Of a stretch of DNA of 64,000 nucleotides, positions 38,576 through 49,690 are shown in pieces; positions within the stretch are counted from its first letter, which is position 1, and each line of letters opens with the position of its first letter. The notes below the pieces were generated by a model. The model searched no databases. It saw only the letters and a list, made by a program, of their open reading frames with translations, and was not told the origin of the DNA. The position numbers were made by a program, and so were the translations under genes. The DNA lies in contig NC_066845.1 in assembly GCF_001640805.2 (NCBI RefSeq), positions 16,060,307 to 16,124,306 of the forward strand, given 5' to 3'. This stretch comes from Lates calcarifer (Eukaryota > Chordata > Actinopteri > Centropomidae).

Positions 38576-38585
38576 TGATTGACAG
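38576..38585 (+). promoter_or_regulatory. Perfect Pbx-Meis/Prep composite site
   Basis: TGATTGACAG is the established composite site for Pbx-Meis/Prep heterodimers (TGAT Pbx half, TGACAG Meis half). It is the only perfect 10-mer I found in the window. In a pbx gene's own intron it suggests feedback regulation; occupancy is untested. Confidence 0.55.
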
Positions 38586-39439
38586 TTTGTTACTTAAAAT
38601 TTTTGTAGGCAGTTAAATACCTATATTTTAGACCATGAAGTGTGTGTGTGCGCGTGTGTGTAGGTGTCACTCCTACAGGTGATGGATTTCTGTAGATAAA
38701 GTGATGAAAGAATTAGAGGCAGAAGTCAGTAAATGCACACATTTTATATCTCACTTGTAATATTTTGACAGTGTGTAGCTTGTTGCTCGACAGAAACAGA
38801 ATGATACATTCTTGTCACCTTTCTTTTCTTTACACAAGATTGTTTTTCCAAAACAGAGGGGAAAAAAGAAATCTGTGCTCTTTTCCTCATTTGCAAGCTT
38901 GAAAATGAAGCCCTCTCTTCCCATTGTTCCATATGCCATTGTTCCACGTTTCATACATTAGAATGATATATTGAAGGCAGAAATGGGAAAAAGACTGCAA
39001 TGCAATGAAATTTTAATCAGCGTCTTCTGCTGCTTTAATAAGGCAAATAATTCTTATTGGCTGCTGTGTTAAGATTTCTAATATTTAATTCATAACAAAC
39101 CTTGCATTATTCTGCTTTAGCCCTAAGACAAGCTCCACTCTGCTGCCTGCCAAAAGGCAACTGTGGGGGAAAAAAAGATGTAAAAGGAAGTGCAGACTGA
39201 GTGTTTTTCTTATCAGTTGTGGCATAATACTATCATATTGTTTTGATACTGGCTGTGAATATAAATACATATTTAGAATTATTTAAAATAATTGTATCAC
39301 TGGAGCTAATAGAGCACTACCTGAAACTGAAATTCCTTCTTTTTTTTGGTATTTTTGTCAGGAGTAAGTATGACCATTCCCAAGGTACACTATCTCTTTA
39401 TTTTCTTAAGTCCTTGAAGTTCATTTTTGTGTCTGAAGT

Positions 39440-39760
39440 AATGGAAAGATGGCGAGGGGCCAGCAGCTAGGTGCTGGCTCATGTTACAGTGAAACGGCGG
39501 GCCCTGTTTTCGTCTCTCGGTGAAATGGCTTAATTGGTGTCAGAGCCCCAGGGATAAAGGCCTCTTGCTCTGAAACACAGCCACACAGGCCCTGTCTTCC
39601 CTCAAACCAGGAGGAACGGCCGGCGTCTGCTGGTGAATGAGGACTAAGCCGTGGCATAACAATACCAAATGATGTTTGGGATGACAGAAATTAATATGCG
39701 CTTGCTCCCAGAAAGCTATGATTAATGACGGCGAGCAGGGGAATGCTGTCCCTCCTTTTT
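39440..39760. promoter_or_regulatory. Candidate conserved noncoding element
   Basis: A repeat-free, base-balanced block. It includes GGCTTAATTGG (about 39528), GGCATAACAATACC (39653-39666, the same 14-mer as at 43418-43431), GAAATTAATATGC (about 39688) and ATGATTAATGACG (about 39718). An A-run at 39788-39806 closes it. Confidence 0.42.
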
Positions 39761-39904
39761 GCTCCTCTGTGATGGGGATTGAAAAGCAAAAAAAAAAAAA
39801 AAAAAAGCTGGTTTCTCCTCTCTTTAGAAAGTGGAGGTCATCCAGAGTACATTACTGCTATTCTTCTCTTGCTTTTTCCTCAAGCAGGAGGCAGGAAAGG
39901 ACTG

Positions 39905-40200
39905 AGCGCTTGTAATGAATTTTGGAATGATTCACTAACATTGTGAGCCAGTGTTTTGTCCCATGGTGTGTGGCTCACAGAGGCGCATACCTGTAAAGCT
40001 TTGAAAAGATATTCACCCACTTCTTGTAATTTAAACTGTAATAATTAACAGTCTGAATATCACGCTGATAATTACAGATATATTTTTAATTACCTGTGCA
40101 GGATCATTTGAAGTGATAATTTGTGCTAAAAAAGAAGCACTTCTGATTTTAATAATGGAGCTAATAACTGATGTTCTGACGGTGCCTTCTTTTCATATGG
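39905..40200. promoter_or_regulatory. Candidate conserved noncoding element
   Basis: AT-rich but free of simple repeats, with many homeodomain cores: GTAATTTAAACTG, GTAATAATTAACAG, GATAATTACAG, TTTTTAATTACCTG and GATAATTTG between 40025 and 40125. Enhancer call by composition only. Confidence 0.42.
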
Positions 40201-40379
40201 AATTTTTACACACACCCATTGATTCAGAGCCAAACGTGTGAACAAAATGGTGGTGTGCTGTTGCCATGATAATGATCTGTATCTGTTGTGTCCTAGGAGG
40301 AGACACATGAATATTTAATTGTGTCTGCTAGAGAGATCCCCAGACCCTTCTGTTCATATCTTACTTTCTCTAATGTGTT

Positions 40380-40760
40380 TCCACCCTCCCAGGTACTTCC
40401 TCTCTAAGTAATGGAGAATTAAAGCGCACATTAAAATGATATAAATTGCAATGTAAGGGATTTCTAAGGACATTTGTCTCCACACAATGCGGTTGAAAAA
40501 TTCAAATGGCAAGTTTTGACAACGGACATTCTGCTGACACGGTGTATTTGCCTCACGTTGGCTCCTCAAATAAGCATTTTCTCTGTCAGTGTGATTGATA
40601 TGTATTAAGCATGCACTTTTTACATCACGGTGCTCTGGAAGATGATGTGGGTGCAAGGATATGAGTTTTAAACAGTGAATGAGTTCCCCCCTCATATTGA
40701 TCTATTTGTGTTGCCAGAGTGGCAGGTGCTATACGAAGACTGTGTCAGCTTTGATTGTTT
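40380..40760. promoter_or_regulatory. Possible conserved noncoding block
   Basis: A base-balanced, repeat-free stretch with no gene. Weaker candidate than its neighbours because it lacks a dense motif cluster. Confidence 0.28.
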
Positions 40761-41117
40761 GTGTCAGTGATCCGAGCCGACACTGAGCTCTCTTACTGTT
40801 CGTCACCGCACTTGCTTCCTCTTGATGAATGGCAGCACACCACACAGATCCTCAAAAAACTCATGCCTACGCTGTCTCGCAGACCCTGTGAATCAGCATT
40901 GGTCTTCACAGATTATTTATCGCTTGTGTATGCACAGATTTTTTTTTTTTAATGCAAAAATGTGGGACAACCTCAAGTGTCCCAAGGGTTGTTTTTTTTT
41001 TTGGTCTTTTAATGCAATTACGTAAAAGCTTTCCATGTGAACGTGAGCATCAGTTGTTGAGGGGCCGGAGGTGTGGTTCCTCACCTTCTCTAAATATTCA
41101 AGATTAATTCTTAACCT

Positions 41118-41152
41118 GTGTGTGTATGTGTGTGTGTGCACATGTGCATGTG
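41118..41152. repeat. Short (GT)n tract
   Basis: Interrupted GT units ending in a CATGTGCATGTG segment. Confidence 0.85.
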
Positions 41153-41458
41153 TTGGCAGGCCTTGCTAGATTGTGGCGTGAAGGTGAGGTTGCGTGACGC
41201 TGGGAGCCTCTGTAAGTATGCAGAGCACGACGGGCCTCTCGCGGGTGCTGAAGGAGAGCATGGAGTGGCAGAGTTAATTTATTTAATGACTGAGCGTCTT
41301 ATATCTCCCCAGCCCTGATTAGAATCCATGCTTGATGAGGGAAGCGATAGAGGGGTGTGCGCTGCCCCTAGGCCCTAGCACGTACGTTCATGGTTTTCCT
41401 TCTCCATTGCCTATTTTCCCTACCCCCAATCCACTGGGTTTTGCAAATAAGAAAATTT

Positions 41459-41486
41459 TTAAAAAGAAAGAAAGAAAGAAAAAAAG
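41459..41486. repeat. (AAAG)n purine tract
   Basis: AAAG units followed by an A-run. Confidence 0.85.
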
Positions 41487-41606
41487 GGAAAATGCACCAC
41501 AGAATAGGATAATTTCCACTTCTGTCTGTAGCGATATTTTGTGATTATGTCTCTACGTGCGATCATTTTGTTGCACTGACAGGAAATGCAGCTCTGAGGC
41601 TGATTA

Positions 41607-41655
41607 AGTGTGTGTGTGTGTTTGTGTGTGTGTATGCGCGCGTGCGTGGTGTGTG
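41607..41655. repeat. (GT)n/(GC) alternating tract
   Basis: GT units grading into TATGCGCGCGTGCGTGG, an alternating purine-pyrimidine stretch with Z-DNA potential. Confidence 0.85.
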
Positions 41656-42049
41656 CCCCCGTGATAAAGACGAAGTGCTGTGGAGCTCTATGAACGTGGG
41701 AAAGCCAAACAGAGTGTGTCACTTTGGCAGCACGGGCTGTCAGCATTGGGGAGCTGCAGTTGTAAAAACCATGACCTTCCTCTTTGCCAGCATGTCTCTT
41801 GCAGAGCCAAAGCGCTGCCCTGTAGATCTGGGCTGGCTGTGGGAGGGAATACAAACACAAGAGAAAGGACAGACAGTGGAAAAAAACGGTAAGAGCCATA
41901 ATTGTGAAGAAGAAAGGAGGAGGAGGGGTGGGTGGGTGGATGGGGGGTTTGGTTGAAGTAATGAAATACTTCTTGGAGCTATCATGACTGAGAAGGTGAG
42001 GGAGGGAAAGCGAGAGGACTGGCGAAGAGGGAAAAAATACTCCTAGGCT

Positions 42050-42420
42050 TCTAACATTTCCATGAGCCATCATCAGTAATGCCGCAGCAGCCTCACAAAC
42101 CAGAAATTATTTCTTCAGGCGTCGCTGTCAAGTGTTATTCAAATAACACCAGCCTCACATTTGAATAACAGCCGACATTTTGAATTAATTAATCAGACAA
42201 GATAGTCTGGGCCTTTTCTCATTAGTCTACAGGTCAGGCTGGAGAAGATATATGCGCTGGTGATGATATACTTGTCTTTAATAGTGATTTATGGAGATTT
42301 TGGATTGTACTCGATTTGTCAAAAGGGCCTAGTAGCAGAAAAATAGGACAGTGCATATTTCATTACCTAATCTTTGATATGTTCCATGATGCTAAAAGAT
42401 ACAATCCTGTTGTTTAGATG
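42050..42420. promoter_or_regulatory. Candidate conserved noncoding element with hairpin
   Basis: A repeat-free block containing a perfect 12-bp inverted repeat, TGTTATTCAAAT (42133-42144) and ATTTGAATAACA (42159-42170), with a 14-base loop. TTGAATTAATTAATCAGAC (42179-42197) then provides overlapping homeodomain and Pbx-like cores. An enhancer is favoured; a structured RNA cannot be excluded. Confidence 0.42.
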
Positions 42421-42457
42421 CACAGGAAGCTCTTTTATATTCACTCTTCTTGAGAGC

Positions 42458-42488
<31 letters not shown>

Positions 42489-42530
42489 ACGTACCCGGAC
42501 TCACGTGCACGTACGCACACATACACACAT
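42458..42530. repeat. (CA)n microsatellite, compound
   Basis: CA run to about 42483, then CATACACACGTACC-type variant units continuing to about 42530. Confidence 0.93.
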
Positions 42531-43054
42531 TTAATCTCCTCTCATAGACCTCTCCCATTTTACTTTTCCTATGCAATTAAGCGAGGGCTGTAAATTATAA
42601 CTGTGTCGTACTTTAATTATCATGGTGTAAAAATAGAGTTCCTGTCTTTGAGAGGATTTCATTAACTTACTCAATATTCCATGTCAGCTCAGAGAATCAC
42701 AAGATTGCAGTGAGGCTTGTGTTTAACATGCTCTGAATCAAGTGTGTTATTTACTCCAACCTTATGTACATTTATTTGAAAAGTAAAAAATAAAAATAAA
42801 GCAGGTTTACATATAAACATAGGCTATAAATTTCACAGCTGCATTTGTGAATTCACTTTCGTGCAGCCTGTTTACTGGCTGGCGTGACATTTTATTTTGG
42901 TCTCATATAGGGTAGTGAGTATGGTCATGGAGCTGTAGATGAAAATATATATTTTTAAAAGGAGACCTAGTGCTAACAATGTAGTGTCACCTGCTTTATT
43001 AGGTGTTAAATATTAATAAACACATTCCCTTTACCAACACTCTACCTATTTTTA

Positions 43055-43071
43055 TTTATTTATTTATTTTT
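43055..43071. repeat. (TTTA)n short tract
   Basis: Four TTTA/ATTT units. Confidence 0.8.
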
Positions 43072-43146
43072 ACATATGCAGGTTTTAATTACCCAAAGTA
43101 GACATGCAGCACATGCAGTATGCATCTGTGATTTTGTGCTAGACCG

Positions 43147-43190
43147 TGTGTGTGTATGTAGTAGAGAGTGTATATTTGTGTGTGTGTGCA
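43147..43190. repeat. (GT)n tract, interrupted
   Basis: Two short GT runs separated by about 20 bases. Confidence 0.8.
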
Positions 43191-43199
43191 CAAGTGTCA

Positions 43200-43440
43200 G
43201 GAAGCTACGAGCTGTTGCCATTCCGGTGAGCAGCCCACACAAAATGCACCAACACCAGTGTGACAAAACATTCAAATAAATTGCTGTCAGGCTGCCGAAA
43301 CACCAAGTGCAGCGATTTTTATCTGACATGTGGAAGACCCAGACATGCAGTCCTGACAAGTAACGCCGGAGCACCTGTGAGAGACGGGCGATAAAAATCA
43401 GGATATGCCTGATCCTCGGCATAACAATACCTATCATTAC
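43200..43440. promoter_or_regulatory. Candidate conserved noncoding element
   Basis: A repeat-free block with GCGATTTTTATCTGACATG (43311-43329) and GGCGATAAAAATCAGG (43387-43402), which are partial reverse complements of each other (GATAAAAATC against GATTTTTATC), and GGCATAACAATACC at 43418-43431. GATTTTTAT/ATAAAAATC resembles Cdx/posterior-Hox words. Confidence 0.4.
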
Positions 43441-44149
43441 TTGATATTATTACTCTTCTTTAAGAGAGAGCCGGAGATGGAAAGATAGTGCGCATGTTTA
43501 AAGTCTGGATAATAAATGATCTTAGGCCATCGTTTGTGTAGATGCACTTAAAATTTACAGTTAAATTGAATTATGCAGTCTGATGGCGTATCAACAAGTA
43601 CTAAACTGGCTTTCATATTCATGCTGAATTGTTTATTACTCAGAGAAAATGGCCATGTTTTTTTGCCTGCAGGCTCATAGTAAACAAAAGTCCAAGGTTA
43701 GGACATTTATTCATTCTAGTCCAGCATCATTATTCACAAGTGTACTGTTTAGAGAACAAAATCAAATGCATATGTAGAAAATGAAGATTTTGAGGATTTC
43801 TATATTTTTTTAATTACAAAAATTTTTCATTTCAAATGTTTCCTGGACATCACATTGTTAAAATAGCTAAAATCCTGTAAAAATCAATTCTGTTTTTTTA
43901 GTTCTTTTGCAGTTTAAATAGAAATTAGTGCAAAATCAACCCGCCTGACGACACTGATTGACTTTGTTTTACTGTTCCAAGTAGCATGGAGGCACAAATA
44001 AATACTGAGAGAGCTTGTGTTGCTTCACTTATTTTCATTGAGTCTACAAAATTGACTCAGTAATTCTTAAATCCAATTGAGTAGTGTTAAAAAAAAGAAG
44101 CTTTTTAGAAACTCTGAGACAAAGGACCCACTGTGGAATGCGCCATCCA

Positions 44150-44700
44150 TTCTCTACTGTATTGTTATTTTCTCCCTTATAGGTTACTAATGAGGAATCG
44201 GCCCTCATTATGATTTTAAGGATGAGAGAGGAAAGCTTTTAATTAATGATATGTAAATGGTTCTGAATTGATTATGTTAGAATATCAAGAGAGATGGGTA
44301 GAAGCTGTGGTGTAATATATTTTAATTAAGAATTAATTAAAAATGATGGCAATTTTATAGAGGCTCACAGAAAATAGAAGAATTTATTCTCTGTCACAAG
44401 TAAATCAGCCCCTGATTAAATAAACAGACACATGCTGTATTCATTGAAGAGTTATATTTATACGTTGCCAGGAAGAATTATCCAGATAAATAAAAAATGA
44501 AAAAGAAAAAAAAAGGATCAGTGCGGTATGTCAGTGGTCGACCACAAGCTGGGTTCTCTGGGGTTAATGGTGATTTATCTCATTCCTAATTCATGAGATC
44601 CTCCTGGTCTGTGTTAGGTGGATCAATAAAGCTGTGTTTCCTTTTTGAATTCAGTGTCTACTATTAGATTTGCAGCGTGGAACACAATTATAAGTAAGAC
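44150..44700. promoter_or_regulatory. Candidate conserved noncoding element, homeodomain-dense
   Basis: The most motif-dense block of the intron. It includes CCCTCATTATG, GCTTTTAATTAATGATATG (44234-44252), the perfect palindrome TTTTAATTAA-GAA-TTAATTAAAA (44320-44342), CCCTGATTAAATAA (about 44411), GGTTAATGGTGATTTATC (44562-44579, a Pbx/Hox-like TGATTTAT) and CTAATTCATGAG. It is repeat-free over 500 bases. Enhancer inferred. Confidence 0.5.
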
Positions 44701-45034
44701 ATGAATGCGCGTTTTTATCACTTGTGGCAAGTGAATGTGCGCTCCCCCCCAAAAGATATCAATCTGTTTATGAGGTAAAAAGATTTGTGTGAAAAAGATG
44801 AGTTTTGACTAGACAGGGACCCTAGTTAACCTTTTTAATTGCTATCTGCTTTCTTTCATTCATTCTTCGGGGCAGAGGGAAACAGAAGACACTAGCTGCA
44901 TTAACGGCGTTTGCCACTATTAAAGGGAGAGAGGTCTTTGTTTTCTGCTAACGGTGGCATGCATGCTCTGTGCTAAACTCCGCGATCAATGGCAGAGAGG
45001 CTGCTATCACAGCACTCGGAGCAGGCGTAGCTCA

Positions 45035-45066
45035 GGGGGGGGGGGGGGGAGGGGGAGGGTGGGGGG
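45035..45066 (+). repeat. Poly-G run with G-quadruplex potential
   Basis: Fifteen consecutive G (45035-45049), then A, five G, A, three G, T and six or more G. This fits a quadruplex-forming pattern on the + (sense) strand and would be length-unstable. Confidence 0.9.
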
Positions 45067-45436
45067 TCCCTGGTGGTTCATTTTGATTGGAGCGCAGAGT
45101 TTTGTGTTGAAAGGCGAGGGAGAGACAGGCTGTTGGAAGCAAATCCCCCTGGATCAGTTAGAGCTTTGCAACAAAAACACCTTGATATTCCTGGGAACAT
45201 TTGCTTAGGAAAAAAGAATGAATTTAAATAAACGGGCAACGAGAGAGTGAAATGATCTAAAGCATTTCTGAGGGTTTGTGTGTTCAGAGAAAGCTTGTGT
45301 ATCTCAGGCTTAGAATTAATTTAGAAACCATGTTTCAAATCACAGTAAATTGCTGCTGTGTAAAAAGGGAGAATCAATGGAGCTGTATTTTGTCGATATG
45401 TTGTTTCACATTCTTACAGAGCTTTTTTAAGTTAAA

Positions 45437-45453
45437 TATATATATATATATAT
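45437..45453. repeat. Short (TA)n tract
   Basis: About eight TA units. Confidence 0.85.
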
Positions 45454-45839
45454 GTTAGGAGATAGTATGAAGTTGATTACACTATAGGCTGACTAGCAGA
45501 CAGTGGCAGTGTGGCAGTCTGTGGCAGCTTTTATGAGCTAACCAATCTGTTATGGGCGGCAGGGAGGATGTGCTGCTTGAGATGGAGGGAGTGTTGAATG
45601 GATTATTAGTCAGAGTCCCCCCCATACCAGGTCACATGTAAAGGCTTAGAGGCATCATGAACAGTCACATGCTCACACACCCATCAAACGTCTGCGAGCA
45701 CACATACTGTACATGATGAGCAGAGGGACGCGCGTTCAGAAAATCACGGAGGGGCCACAGACGTGTGCATGCATGCATAGATACAGTGCATGCACGCCAA
45801 TGGCTGGCAGAGCATCTTCTTCCTGACACCTGCAACTAG

Positions 45840-46240
45840 TTGCAATACATCACTGTCAGGATCGCTTTCTCCACCTATCCGCATTTGCGCGTTAGTTATC
45901 CGCGGAGGCCTTCGTCAAAAAGTTGAGCAGTCTTGACATCAGCTCCCTAGTGGGAACAGAAAAGGTGAAGTTCTGCTGGGAGGTGCCATGGCGGATGTCA
46001 TCGCCGGCTGTACTCTCTGCACCCAACAGCATCCTAATGACAACTGAAGAGAGAAATTATGGTTTAACATACAAACATTATGACACAATTAATTCTGTAA
46101 TTGACACGTGAAGTGAAATTCTGAACGACAAAAGCAAACATCTTGCTTTGTTTCTGCTCTTTATCGCAGGTTACACACAACACTGCACTGTGCATATACT
46201 GTATTTATGAAGTGAATGCCGGGGAATGACATAATAAAAA
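45840..46240. promoter_or_regulatory. Possible conserved noncoding block
   Basis: Base-balanced and repeat-free, with CGCGTTAG near 45888 and ACAATTAATTCTGTAATTGAC at 46084-46104 (homeodomain cores). Moderate candidate only. Confidence 0.33.
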
Positions 46241-46440
46241 GCCAGGTTGAGGTTTATTTTGTTTAGGGCCTCTTGTAGTGAATGTGTGTGCTTGTGTAAT
46301 TGACAGCGAGTGTGGCTGTCGAGGAGGAAGTGAGGGCACGGCGCCTCCTGTGTGAGCTCACTGTGGAGACGAGGAGAGTCTGCCAGTGGCACTGCTAGTG
46401 GTGAGCACCAACAGCTCCGGACCACGACAGAGAGGAGGTG

Positions 46441-46498
46441 GGGAGTAGTTGGGGGTGGGAGTGTGGGTGGGGGGAGTGTTGGTGGGGGGAGGGGAGGG
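46441..46498 (+). repeat. G-rich tract with G-quadruplex potential
   Basis: Nine runs of three or more G separated by short loops (GGGGGTGGGAGTGTGGGTGG and onward). This is a strong quadruplex pattern on the sense strand of intron 2. Confidence 0.85.
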
Positions 46499-46499
46499 T

Positions 46500-46640
46500 C
46501 AGCGTCTGAACTGGCTGATGGGAGCCAGAACATGAAACAATGCCGGGGGAACGTCTGGTGGGTTCGCTGCACAGAATTACAAGCGAGGGAGCAGGCCTGC
46601 TGAGGCAATTACAGCTTAATGGGGTCATTTGGAAGGCAAT
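46500..46640. promoter_or_regulatory. Possible conserved noncoding segment
   Basis: A base-balanced segment ending in GCAATTACAGCTTAATGGGG (46605-46624). The words are typical of homeodomain-bound elements; weak evidence. Confidence 0.3.
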
Positions 46641-47605
46641 TGCCAGGGGTTAATGTAGTATGGAGAGATGAGGTGAGATTGAAGTGAAATTTTTGGCTAG
46701 AAAATGTGTTCAAATGAAAAGGGAGCAGGCAGACAAGTCGCACACTGATGGGGTGGGAGGTTGATTGGGGGAGCTGGAATGCAGGCTTTCACTGCCACAC
46801 AGATAGACGCGAGGCCTGCTCCCTCACTTGTATGTGCACCAGTCCAGGCAAATGCACATGCCCATACAGGTGCTTTTGTGCTCTCTCTCCTCTCTTCTTC
46901 TCCAGCCAAGCCTGTGCACACTTTTCTGGCCTCTCCTTACTGCCTAGAACAGCGAACAAGAACTCTACTGTTCCTCTTTGCTGCTGAAAACTGTCACAAA
47001 CGTGTGTAGCTGCAGTTTCCTTTTGTCTCGGATTACCTGTGACATCATTTCCTTTATTAGAGAATTGCAACAATCAGGACACAAAACAGAAAGTATCACA
47101 AGTTGTTTCTAAGTGATACAGAGAAAGATGTGTCAGAGACACTACAACAGGCACCTTAGAGAAGGAGGATAAAAAGGATCATTATGCGCTGTTACGTTAG
47201 CCAGTTCATTACCTTAATTGCCCAACATAATCCGGTGTTGGAAGGGTGCACTGGAGCTTTAGGAAGGAGTCTTTGCCAGGACCTTCCTAGCCCAGGTCTC
47301 ATCTCCCTGATCCCCTGATCTGTAGCAAGCAGACCAGTCATGCTAACGTTAAACTTTGATCAAAGCCAAACTTATTTAAGGTCAGCCATGTGAAATCCCC
47401 TGGGAGCCACCGTGTGTGCTGGAGCAGACTGCGATATAGGAAGTAGTACAGCACTGTGCCTTGCTGCTGCTGCCTGTGACCGTGCTGGATCACTGGACAG
47501 CAATAGCATTATCATCAGCCCTTTCAAGTCTTCAGCATTTTTACGCGATTATGCTCAACAGTGGAACTTCACATCATCCATGGGTGTAGATTCCTTAAGA
47601 GTGCA

Positions 47606-47608
<3 letters not shown>

Positions 47609-47637
<29 letters not shown>
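47609..47637. repeat. (TC)n microsatellite
   Basis: About 14 TC units. Confidence 0.95.
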
Positions 47638-47639
<2 letters not shown>

Positions 47640-48569
47640 TTCTGTCATCTTTGTGAAGTCTATGCCTCCCCTCTCCTCCCCTTCCCGTCTACACAGGGTT
47701 TTGGCCAAGAGCCGGCCACTTCACTGAGGCAGATTTTCCCAGGCTCCCCAAAGGCTATTTTACCAGGATTCCCATTAGGTCTTTACCCATTACCAATGTT
47801 CCAAATCATTTACAGAAGAATCTATTTACTTTATGTGGTAATGGATTCATTTGACATGGCATGCTCTAAAGAAACTCGACATTTAACATGCACTTTTCCC
47901 CCATTTTAATCTTTTACCAATATTTTCTATGTTTGGTTTATTTTTACCTGTCACAGCGGCAATTGTCTCATGTATGCTTTCAAATCGTCCTCCACAGCTT
48001 TCCACTACAGTGCCATATTGTACAATGTAGAGGTGGTGAAGCATTGTGTCAGTGCTGCAGGAAAAACAAGTATGATGCAACTCAGTTGTCATTTTAGAGT
48101 GACAAATAGACAGTGGCAGACCATCAGAAAGGGGGTGAGAGTGGGATGGTGTCACTGACAAACTGCTATGACCTTTGGGTCCTTTGGCCTCCAGAGTGCA
48201 AGGCACATACAGTGTTTACCTCAGGTCAGCAGCAGCGTGAACATGCCAGTCGCCCCTTGGAGAAGAGCCCAGCCTATTGCACTCATCACATCTGAATTGT
48301 CATAATCAATAATCAGTCAGAAAACCTTTGGTCAGATTGGATGCATGTGTTGGGCATGAGATATTAAAGGGGGAAGAAGAGTCTTTATGTCAGTTTACGT
48401 TTTAAAATACTATTAGTTGACTATGTGAAATCATACTTTTGCACAAACAGTCCATAAAGCAAAGCCTTTACAGCAGCAGAAGAGAAGCATAGCGCCTAAA
48501 GCTACTGAGCACTTCTCCTTCCCCTATTCCATGTCACCAAAGCATCCCATCAAAGCCTGCCTCTTTCCT

Positions 48570-49000
48570 GTTGTAAGGTAGAAAAAAAAAAATCAATGCC
48601 GCAATCTTTTCTTTTTGCCTCCTCCAATCCGTAATTGAAATGGAAAATCAAATGAACGGCAAGCAGATAATTGTTTTATCAATATTCCCTGCCTGCCCTA
48701 CAAGGGTCAGTGCAGAATGATCATGAGTCGGGGATATGACGAGGACAAAATGTGAAATTGAACAGCTAGGAGGCAATAAATCAGCCCTGACAACTAAGAG
48801 TGACCAGCATGTAGCTGCAGCAGGCAGCTCTCCCCTCAGAATTTGTCCTAAAGCTGTCTACACTAAATGGGGAATATTCATCTCATTATTGTTGCACTTA
48901 ATATTGCTATCAAATATTATTCTTAGAGTCCAGACGGGAAGTCAAGGTCACTCGTGCTATTATTGTTGTCATTGTTAGTGTGTGATATTGAGAGTATAAT
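48570..49000. promoter_or_regulatory. Possible conserved noncoding block
   Basis: Mostly repeat-free (an A-run at 48582-48590), with CCGTAATTGAAATGG (about 48630) and CAGATAATTGTTTTATC (about 48664). Moderate candidate. Confidence 0.33.
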
Positions 49001-49484
49001 AGAGGGCAAAGCCATATGGTCTGCTAGGCTTATGAGGAGGCAACGAATAAATTTAGCCATTTGTTAGAGTTGAGGAAAGAAGTGGTTTGCTGTTTGGTTT
49101 CCTTTTGACATGTTCATCACTATTACTGCTGCTTATAAATTGCTATTTAAGGATGAAAAACCAACAAATGTACAAAAACACCAACAGCAACACTGCCATC
49201 ATCATCAATAAAACCATCTTCTGACAGATAACAGATAGTCTATGCAGTTGTCAGGTTTCACTGTCAAAACTGCTGATGTCTGTGGTGCTATGTGTTGAGT
49301 TGGAAAATAAGAATAAGCAGATTCAGTTACAATAAATTAATTAATAACAGATAATAAGTATCTTAACTGTTACCAAATAACAGACAATAATGTTCCTTTG
49401 TAGACTTGTAGAGGCTATGCAGATATAACTGTTAATTTATGTATTTGTTATCAACTATAACTCCTCCTGTTGGCATCCATACAG

Positions 49485-49690
49485 CTGGTGTATAAACACA
49501 TACTGAATGACAATGTAGTAAAACACAGTTGCAATAATATGAAGTATGTCTTCATAGGAGAAGTTACAATTATTATTACGAATAAAGTAATATTATATTA
49601 CAACATCTAAAATGCACTTATATCTGTTTATAACCACATTATAGTGTGCATTAAATGTGTTATACTACTCATAAATGCTGAACAGAGGGA
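49485..49690. mobile_element. Diverged dispersed repeat related to 9925-10690
   Basis: GGAGAAGTTACAATT (about 49557) followed by GTTTATAACCACATT (about 49627) mirrors GAGAAGTTATAATT and TTTACAACCACATT at 10601-10675 in the same order and orientation. GGTGTATAAACACATA at about 49489 resembles AGTGTATAAACAATAT near 9928. It is probably the same nonautonomous family, inserted in intron 2. Boundaries are uncertain. Confidence 0.5.

Noticed and set aside
41459..42073. 204-codon open frame on the minus strand
   Set aside because: It crosses a purine tract and GT/GC microsatellite sequence, giving low-complexity protein (Phe/Ser/Pro- and His/Thr-rich) with no domain; length is explained by skewed composition.
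45762..45796. GTGTGCATGCATGCAT ... GTGCATGCACG imperfect inverted repeat
   Set aside because: It is composed of alternating GCAT units, so self-complementarity is a by-product of low complexity.
47412..47909. 165-codon open frame on the plus strand
   Set aside because: It spans a (TC)n microsatellite, has no recognisable domain and lies inside intron 2 without splice support.
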